A DNA stretch of 10,997 nucleotides, from assembly GCA_023228665.1 (NCBI GenBank), contig JALOAR010000017.1, positions 1 through 10,997 of the forward strand, in the 5' to 3' direction. Shown piece after piece: positions 5,833 to 10,997 of the stretch. The notes under the pieces are model-generated. The model searched no databases. It was not told where the DNA came from and saw only the letters and a list, made by a program, of their open reading frames with translations. A program made the position numbers and the translations under genes. The number at the start of each line of letters is the position of its first letter. The first letter of the stretch is position 1. The stretch comes from Candidatus Colwelliibacteriota bacterium. GTDB lineage: Bacteria; Patescibacteriota; Minisyncoccia; UBA6257; Colwellbacteraceae.

Positions 5833-5863
5833 TTCCCTCTTTCGCCAAAGGTTAAGGAGGGAA
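5833..5863. repeat. Inverted repeat between the converging glycosyltransferase and oxidoreductase genes
   Basis: TTCCCTC (5833-5839) pairs with GAGGGAA (5857-5863), with a small inner pairing in the 17-base loop. It lies 31 bases after the minus-strand gamma-alpha stop. It may be part of the transcription end for that operon, but no U tract follows. Confidence 0.35.
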
Positions 5864-5893
5864 AGAAGGAATCCAGACTTCACAATCTTAAAC

Positions 5894-7510
5894 TCAAAAT
5901 TTTAAAACCTCCTCCAATATTTCTTCTGCCGTAAACGGCCTTCCATTATATTTTAAAATGCTACCTTTTATATCTGTTCCGCAAGATTCCTTTATAAGGT
6001 CAGCAAGCAAAGAAGTTGCATTATTCTCAACAGTAATAAAAATTTTATTTTTAATTTTCTTTTTCAATTCATCGGTAGGAAAAGGATAAAGTCTATTTAT
6101 TTGTATCGCCCCCCAATCTCTTAGCAAAGGTAGCGCGTCCAAGACAGCCCCTTTCGGAGAACCGGAAAAAATAATAACCTTTTTGCCTCTTCCGTAAACA
6201 GATATGCCCGAGTGCTTGTTGCTCAATTCTTTTTTTACCGAATCCATCTTTCTAAGCCTCTTATCGTTCATTGTTTTAACCTGCTCTGAATCTTCCGTGG
6301 TATAGCCCTCTTCATCATGCTCATAGCTGGTAACCCTGAATACAGCCGGTCCGCCCGGCTGAATTGCCGGAGAAACTCCGCTTTCTGTTATTTTATAGCT
6401 CTTATAAAATTTTCCAGGATTATTTTTTATAAAATTACTCTTCGAAAATTCCGGGGAAAAATCGCCGACATTAGTATAGCTTTCAGCTATATGCTTGTCC
6501 GATAAAATAAATACGGGCATTCTGTATTTCCTTGCAAAATAAAAAGCCTGCCCGGTAACTTTATAAGCCTCTTCTATATCTCCGGGAACCAGAACCATTT
6601 TAGGAAATTCCCCGGGACCGAGATTTATTATCGCTTTTATATCTCCCTGTGAAGTATATGTCGGAACGCCAGTTGAAGGCCCCATTCTTTGAGCTGCATA
6701 AAAAACAATCGGCAATTCAGCCATTCCGGCAAAACTTGCAACCTCGCCCATCAACGCCATACCCCCGCCGGAACTCCCCGTAAAAGCGGTTTTCCCCGCA
6801 TAACTCGCTCCCAAAGCTGCGTTTGCTGCCGCTATTTCATCCTCCATTTGAAAAACATTAACGCCCGGAGACGCAATCTCCTCAAGCTTAGAAAAAGCTC
6901 CTGTCGCTGGAGTCATGGGATAATAAAAAACATCTTGAACGCCCGCATCAATCGCCCCTTTGGCGACAGCTTCGCTTCCGTCTAAAATAAACCCTTCCGT
7001 AAATAATTTATTTTTTAAATCCGCATCAATCGGCTTGCCTAATAATTCATAGCCCTTTCTAAAAATATCAATTACTGCTTTATTGCTTCTTGGAAATTCT
7101 TTTTTAATAATCTGTATTCCTGCAGAAAAAGGAACATCTAAATAAGCAACAAGCGCGCCAAGAAGAGCATTATTCGAAATATTCTCCATCTCCGGCCTTT
7201 CTATTAATACTGAATCCCTCCCTGTCTTTTCAAAAGAAAAAACTCTGCCTCCCTCTTTAAGCTTTTTCCTATGCATATCATAAGACCCTTTATCTAAAGC
7301 AACTAGAATATCAGCGATATTCTTATGAGAGCGAACCTTCTTTTTTGAAAAAGTTACTATACTAAAATTATGGCCCCCTCTTATAAGAGAAGAATAATCC
7401 CTATAAACAAAACACTGGTAGCCGCTTAAAAATAAAATCTTGCTTAACAAAACAGCCGTCCGGTCTACGCCTTGTCCGGCTTTGCCTGCAAATAAAACCG
7501 TCTTTTCCAT
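5894..7510 (-). CDS. 2-oxoacid:ferredoxin oxidoreductase, fused gamma-alpha subunit
   Basis: The 538-residue product joins two subunits. Residues 1 to about 170 are the gamma domain, with the AGKAGQG loop (8-14) and SSLIRGGHN segment. From about 173 the alpha part begins (EGFILDGSEAVAKGA), with YPMTPATG (197-204), EDEIAAANAALGAS, TGSSGGG (244-250) and QRMGPSTGVPT (274-284), the last two shaping the active site. The C-terminal domain shows the usual VENN and KYNGRPFTAEEI segments. With the beta subunit it forms the heterotetramer that decarboxylates a 2-oxoacid and reduces ferredoxin. The start codon is one base past the stop of the 114-residue gene, so translation is probably coupled. The beta gene is not adjacent but about 1.2 kb downstream, beyond an opposite-strand gene. 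The gamma-alpha fusion is typical of KorA/OorA-like enzymes; the substrate is unresolved. Confidence 0.95.
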   Translation of the reverse strand: MEKTVLFAGKAGQGVDRTAVLLSKILFLSGYQCFVYRDYSSLIRGGHNFSIVTFSKKKVRSHKNIADILVALDKGSYDMHRKKLKEGGRVFSFEKTGRDSVLIERPEMENISNNALLGALVAYLDVPFSAGIQIIKKEFPRSNKAVIDIFRKGYELLGKPIDADLKNKLFTEGFILDGSEAVAKGAIDAGVQDVFYYPMTPATGAFSKLEEIASPGVNVFQMEDEIAAANAALGASYAGKTAFTGSSGGGMALMGEVASFAGMAELPIVFYAAQRMGPSTGVPTYTSQGDIKAIINLGPGEFPKMVLVPGDIEEAYKVTGQAFYFARKYRMPVFILSDKHIAESYTNVGDFSPEFSKSNFIKNNPGKFYKSYKITESGVSPAIQPGGPAVFRVTSYEHDEEGYTTEDSEQVKTMNDKRLRKMDSVKKELSNKHSGISVYGRGKKVIIFSGSPKGAVLDALPLLRDWGAIQINRLYPFPTDELKKKIKNKIFITVENNATSLLADLIKESCGTDIKGSILKYNGRPFTAEEILEEVLKF

Positions 7511-7511
7511 T

Positions 7512-7856
7512 CTAGTTTCTTATAGAAATTGACATCACCTGCCATTCCCCTGAAGAATCCAGATCTAAAGAAGCTTTAACTTTATCGCCCTCCTTTATAT
7601 CGCCCAAAGAAAGCTCCTTAGTACTCTTTTTTCCGTCTTTATCTATCTCTATTTTCGCAACAAAAATATTATCCTTATCTCTAAAAAAAGCTTTTATACT
7701 TCCATTATCTTTTTTTATGCGAATATAATCATCCTTTATAAGCTTCACTTCTCCAGCCACCTGAACGCTTAAGTTTTCATATGCCAAATCGCTTAAAAGC
7801 TTATTCAAAGCCTCTAGTCTTGGATCCTTTTTTTCTTGTTCGCTGCTTGTTGCCAT
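7512..7856 (-). CDS. Small beta-rich hypothetical protein, 114 residues
   Basis: I do not recognise a named family. After a charged helical N-terminus (about 1-28), alternating short strands follow: LSVQVAGEVKLIKDDYIRI, SIKAFFRDKDNIFVAKIEI, LSLGDIKEGDKVKASLDL and WQVMSISI. The LGDIKEGDKVKA turn is a pattern common in OB-fold or SH3-like beta barrels, so an RNA-, nucleic-acid- or metal-binding barrel is possible but only an inference from pattern. There is no cysteine, signal peptide or membrane span. The ATG is 3 bases after the stop of the 183-residue gene and its stop is 1 base before the gamma-alpha start, so it sits firmly within the operon. No ribosome site is visible. Confidence 0.8.
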   Translation of the reverse strand: MATSSEQEKKDPRLEALNKLLSDLAYENLSVQVAGEVKLIKDDYIRIKKDNGSIKAFFRDKDNIFVAKIEIDKDGKKSTKELSLGDIKEGDKVKASLDLDSSGEWQVMSISIRN

Positions 7857-7859
7857 TAC

Positions 7860-8411
7860 TTAATCATTAACTTTTTTTTCAACTAAAGCATCGCTCCCTC
7901 CCTCTTCAATAGCTTCTTTTAAATTATCAAGATAGGACCGGCTTAGCTCGAAAGAAGGAGGCTCGTATTGCTGTGTAGTTTTTGCCCTTTCAATAGTTTT
8001 TCGCAACACAAGGATTGCGTCCATAATGGACATTTGAGCCTTTATTATGCCGTCAGTAAGCCTGACATTTGTAGATATTTGCGGATTTTTAACAGTTGCA
8101 ATATTCCAATTATGCACAATTGCCAAAAAATTTTCAGCTAAGTCCCTAAATATAGGTTTTATTTCTTTTTCCATAGCCGCATCGGCAAAAGTCCGTGAAA
8201 TGCGGGAAATTTTTGCTACCTCTTCGTTAATAGGCTTAACATCATCTCCGTCTATCGCTTTCTCTAATTGAGGAACCATAAATTCCAGGCATCTATTCAT
8301 CTCCCCTATAGTCTGTCCGGGAATAACCCTGTAAAGTTCATCTCTATATTCAAGTATTTTCTCTACTTTTTCTTTATTGCCCTTAAGGGCGTTTTTTGCT
8401 TTGTTCTCCAT
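7860..8411 (-). CDS. Helical hypothetical protein, 183 residues
   Basis: Not recognised. The protein is almost entirely helical by appearance, rich in K, E, I and L, with one cysteine, no signal peptide and no membrane span. Short markers are ILEYRDELYRVIPGQTIGEMN near the N-terminus, FLAIVHNWNIATVKNPQIS in the middle, and a C-terminal acidic tail. I chose the ATG at 8411. A longer reading from a TTG at 8462 is unlikely because that TTG is the first part of a perfect TTGACA -35 box. The gene sits 58 bases after the radical SAM gene and 3 bases before the 114-residue gene. The promoter in the gap suggests that the downstream half of the operon can also be expressed independently of the radical SAM genes. 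Confidence 0.8.
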   Translation of the reverse strand: MENKAKNALKGNKEKVEKILEYRDELYRVIPGQTIGEMNRCLEFMVPQLEKAIDGDDVKPINEEVAKISRISRTFADAAMEKEIKPIFRDLAENFLAIVHNWNIATVKNPQISTNVRLTDGIIKAQMSIMDAILVLRKTIERAKTTQQYEPPSFELSRSYLDNLKEAIEEGGSDALVEKKVND

Positions 8412-8434
8412 TTTTTTTAACTGTTTATTTTTTA

Positions 8435-8462
8435 ATATTAACACCTTGAATATGAGTGTCAA
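8435..8462 (-). promoter_or_regulatory. Internal operon promoter with perfect -35 box
   Basis: On the minus strand, TTGACA (8462-8457) and TAATAT (8440-8435) are 16 bases apart, with TG one base before the -10 (extended -10). The predicted start is near 8428, about 17 bases ahead of the ATG at 8411. The spacer holds TTCAAGGTGTTA, identical over 12 bases to the candidate tRNA-Lys promoter spacer. Confidence 0.6.
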
Positions 8463-8469
8463 AAATTTA

Positions 8470-9801
8470 TTATTTTTTGCCCTTTTCCATTATCTCTTCC
8501 AATTGCCTAATAGCATAAGCCTTTTCTTCGCCTATTCTAGAAAGAATTGGCTCTAATATACCCATTTTTCTATGTTTTTTAATTAAAGTAAAAACTTTTA
8601 TATGCTCCATCTGACAAACTGAAGGAATCGGAGTAAACGGATCCCCGGTTATCTCTAGCTGGCTGCCAAGACACCCGAAAGAGCATATTTTCTTAAGAGG
8701 GCACTGCTCGCACCACGGCTGGGTGCTGGCATCAAAAGAATACATAGATGTCAGCATATCCACGTTTTTTGCTCTAAAAGAAGTTATCTTATCGTTTTTA
8801 ACTTCGAAATGGCCGAAATTAAACGGTTCATATGAAGTTCTATGGCACGGAACCCAGGAAAGATCGCCTAATCTTAATGCCATAGCCGATTGTATAGAAC
8901 ATCCTATTCCTCTTCCAATTGTTATAAAAGGATTTTTTAAAATATTAAATCCTGAATCAAAAAGAAAATTCATATAATTATCGACATCTCTGCGACATGG
9001 CCCCTCAAAAGTCCAATCTATAAGAAATTCCAAAAACTCGCTTAGTTGAGATATCTGCTTATCAGTCCATTCCGCATTTCTTACCTCTAAAAGATATATA
9101 TTCCTCCAAGGAAGCTTATGCTTGGTAAAATTTTTCTGAAACCAAAGCCAGTTCTGTTTCCAGTCTTCTATATGTTCCGAATAAATCATCGGGTGAAAAC
9201 CGGTTCCCCACCTTTTGGCAAATTGAAAAGTCTTGTCGTAGTACTCGTCATCCCTAACCTCTTCTCCCATCTTAAACGGCCTATTTGCTTCGCAATATTT
9301 CCCATCAAAAGAAGCGCTCAACCCCATAGGCAAGCCTACTTCGCGAGACTTTGCCATTATTTTTTCTACCCTCTCCGTAAGCTCGTCAGATAAAATAAAA
9401 GTGAAGTTAGTCGGCACAACAAGGCAATCTGGCTTTTTCTCTTTATCTTTATAATTTTCAAGAATCATATCCATTATCTTCCATGCCACTTCCTGGACAA
9501 AAACTTCTCCGGAAAAAAGCTCTATATGGCTAGGAACATAATCATTTTCATTCATCCAATCCAAAAACAGCCTCATATTTTTCAATAAAACATCTGGATT
9601 CTGCAATCTTTTTGGATAAAGACTTTCGCCAAACCTTTGGAGATAGCAATACTTGCAAGCAAGATTGCAGGTATCATTCAAAAATATTTCAAGCGATTTA
9701 AAATTCTCGCATCCTTTTGCATCTGGATCCTTCCATCCCTTTCCAAAGGTATGTTTGAAAAAACTATCTACTAACTTATCGTTTTCCTCTTGGTATGTCA
9801 T
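8470..9801 (-). CDS. Radical SAM/SPASM domain protein
   Basis: The 443-residue protein carries the radical SAM cluster motif CNLACKYC (C45, C49, C52), which binds the [4Fe-4S] cluster that cleaves S-adenosylmethionine. The later motif, normally GGEP, reads SGEV (98-101). The C-terminus has a full set of SPASM cysteines: C301, C319, then C364, C367, C373, C377 in exact CX2CX5CX3C spacing, and C396, enough for two auxiliary clusters. Such proteins usually modify peptides or proteins (anaerobic sulfatase maturase, RiPP maturases). The substrate is not evident. The ATG is 4 bases after the stop of another radical SAM gene, so the two are cotranscribed and may work as a pair. It ends in tandem stops, TAA TAA. 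Family call is strong; the specific role is unknown. Confidence 0.93.
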   Translation of the reverse strand: MTYQEENDKLVDSFFKHTFGKGWKDPDAKGCENFKSLEIFLNDTCNLACKYCYLQRFGESLYPKRLQNPDVLLKNMRLFLDWMNENDYVPSHIELFSGEVFVQEVAWKIMDMILENYKDKEKKPDCLVVPTNFTFILSDELTERVEKIMAKSREVGLPMGLSASFDGKYCEANRPFKMGEEVRDDEYYDKTFQFAKRWGTGFHPMIYSEHIEDWKQNWLWFQKNFTKHKLPWRNIYLLEVRNAEWTDKQISQLSEFLEFLIDWTFEGPCRRDVDNYMNFLFDSGFNILKNPFITIGRGIGCSIQSAMALRLGDLSWVPCHRTSYEPFNFGHFEVKNDKITSFRAKNVDMLTSMYSFDASTQPWCEQCPLKKICSFGCLGSQLEITGDPFTPIPSVCQMEHIKVFTLIKKHRKMGILEPILSRIGEEKAYAIRQLEEIMEKGKK

Positions 9802-9805
9802 ATTT

Positions 9806-10997
9806 CTAAGCTGTTTTAATTATTTCTCTAAACGCTCCATTGCCAAATATTCTTATTAGCGAAACCGGCGTAAATTGCATCGAACCCGTATTAAGTACCG
9901 CCTCCATCGGGCACGAATGCGCCGTCACCATAAATAATGCAAATAAGCTTGCGTAACTCTTATTCTCTAAAAATAAGGGGTCAGCCTGCCCCGCCAAAGC
10001 AAGTTCTTTCGCCATTACTTCTACAGTAGTCACCTTTAATTTCCAAAAATCATGATACCCTCTCATTATGTAATCAAAATTAAGCAACTTCCTCTCATCA
10101 TCGATTGAAGGCATATACCATTGCTTCAAATGATCAACCATTCCCTGATTGAATATGGAAACATCCCAATTATCCAGGCTCTCCATCTCCAAAACCGCCT
10201 CCACATACCTCGGATCATCAAGATAAAAGCTCCTATGGCAAATATGCAAGTGATCGCCAACGCCGACATTCGAGTCTCCGCCGGAACAAGTAAACATTCT
10301 CCTTTTAGCGCCAAGCTCGTCGGAAAAACTAAACAACCTTCTCAATCTTCCCGTATAAGTGCTCTCATAACCCTTTCCGTGAAGTATTTTTAAAAATTTG
10401 CAAAAATCCTTGCCATCTTCAGAAGTGTACTTGCCAGGCACCGCGAGAGAAGGAACATACCCCCCTCTTTTCATATTTACTTTTGAGTCAGTATTTAAGT
10501 TAGATATTTTCTCTTCTAAATCACGGAAAAAAGAAAGGTACTCGTCTATCCTCTCCGGTTGCTCGTTCATAGCTCGGATATTTTCAATCGTCAAAGTTGG
10601 CTTCCAATGCAAAGATATTTCAGTCTTCGTGCCCTGCATTTTTTCAATAAAGTGCAAAGTATTGGCAGGTATTTTCTCCGCCGCCCCGGGAAAACGATTT
10701 TCATCAGTTATAAATTCCGGCCCGTCTATAGATACCTGTAAATCAAGATTCATACCTCTCTTCTCAAGCTCTTTGGCAAAATCAATTATAGGGTCCGGCA
10801 TTATCATAGAGGTTGAAAAGCTGATGTTTTTTGCATTCGGAAACATCCGTTCTATATCGTCTAATTTTTTTGCAATAATCGGCAAAGTTAAAGCAGGCTC
10901 CGTACCCCAAAAACTTAAATATCTTAATTTATCGCCAACCACTTTATGTAAATTTTCTAAAAAAGAACCATCTTCAAGGCTCTTAATAATATCGGCA
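9806..10997 (-). CDS. Second radical SAM protein (partial, N-terminus outside window)
   Basis: The frame is open through the right edge, so the first part of the gene is missing. The GTG at 10942 is not taken as the start because coding sequence continues upstream of it. About 396 residues are visible. They begin just before the GGEP-type motif, seen as SFWGTEP (visible residues about 28-34), followed by the strands of a radical SAM barrel (ISFSTSM, DLQVSIDGP, ISLHWKPTL). The CxxxCxxC motif must lie outside. A SPASM-like start is present (TCSGGDSN... then ICHRSFY, with C-H-R as in many maturases). The later CX2CX5CX3C block is absent; only one cysteine (HSCPMEAVLNTGSMQ) is near the end. The auxiliary-cluster region is therefore reduced relative to its neighbour. 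The stop is 4 bases before the next radical SAM gene. Confidence 0.85.
   Translation of the reverse strand, partial: ADIIKSLEDGSFLENLHKVVGDKLRYLSFWGTEPALTLPIIAKKLDDIERMFPNAKNISFSTSMIMPDPIIDFAKELEKRGMNLDLQVSIDGPEFITDENRFPGAAEKIPANTLHFIEKMQGTKTEISLHWKPTLTIENIRAMNEQPERIDEYLSFFRDLEEKISNLNTDSKVNMKRGGYVPSLAVPGKYTSEDGKDFCKFLKILHGKGYESTYTGRLRRLFSFSDELGAKRRMFTCSGGDSNVGVGDHLHICHRSFYLDDPRYVEAVLEMESLDNWDVSIFNQGMVDHLKQWYMPSIDDERKLLNFDYIMRGYHDFWKLKVTTVEVMAKELALAGQADPLFLENKSYASLFALFMVTAHSCPMEAVLNTGSMQFTPVSLIRIFGNGAFREIIKTA

Noticed and set aside
8412..8462. TTG start adding 17 residues to the 183-residue protein
   Set aside because: The TTG is part of a perfect TTGACA -35 box, and the added residues read through the promoter.
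10940..10942. GTG as start of the partial radical SAM gene
   Set aside because: The frame is open to the window edge with protein-like sequence upstream, and the essential CxxxCxxC motif would be missing.

Overview
The window looks like a stretch of a low-GC bacterial chromosome. Base composition is AT-rich by eye and was not computed. Both tRNA genes lack an encoded CCA end, the minus-strand operon is tightly packed, and several genes have no Shine-Dalgarno sequence. These traits fit a reduced-genome lineage such as Patescibacteria/CPR, but that placement is an inference with modest confidence; no gene here fixes the phylum.

Positions 1-850 hold two minus-strand tRNA genes, tRNA-Arg(UCG) and tRNA-Lys(CUU). 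Each is followed on its 3' side by hairpin-rich non-coding DNA that ends in a second copy of that tRNA's own 3' end, about 170 bp away. The tRNA-Lys side also carries a decaying tandem array of 52-bp units. Upstream of tRNA-Lys are a candidate promoter and three motifs spaced exactly 24 bp apart. Positions 854-1312 encode an unknown 152-residue protein on the minus strand.

Positions 1446-3599 encode a complete RecG helicase on the plus strand. It converges on a ferredoxin gene across a 13-bp terminator stem. From about 3.7 to 11.0 kb the genes are mostly on the minus strand. In transcription order they are a radical SAM protein cut by the window edge, a second radical SAM/SPASM protein, a helical unknown, a small beta-rich unknown, and a fused gamma-alpha subunit of a 2-oxoacid:ferredoxin oxidoreductase. 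The matching beta subunit and a ferredoxin follow. A plus-strand GT-B-type glycosyltransferase gene sits between the gamma-alpha and beta genes and splits the set.

The likely metabolic theme is electron supply. The oxidoreductase oxidises a 2-oxoacid to an acyl-CoA and reduces the co-encoded ferredoxin. Reduced ferredoxin is a plausible donor to the two neighbouring radical SAM enzymes, which carry auxiliary-cluster (SPASM-type) cysteines typical of peptide or protein maturases. The link between the two halves rests on gene order and family knowledge, not on a direct signal. The two most unusual features are the tRNA 3'-end duplications with paired hairpins and the radical SAM/oxidoreductase operon.
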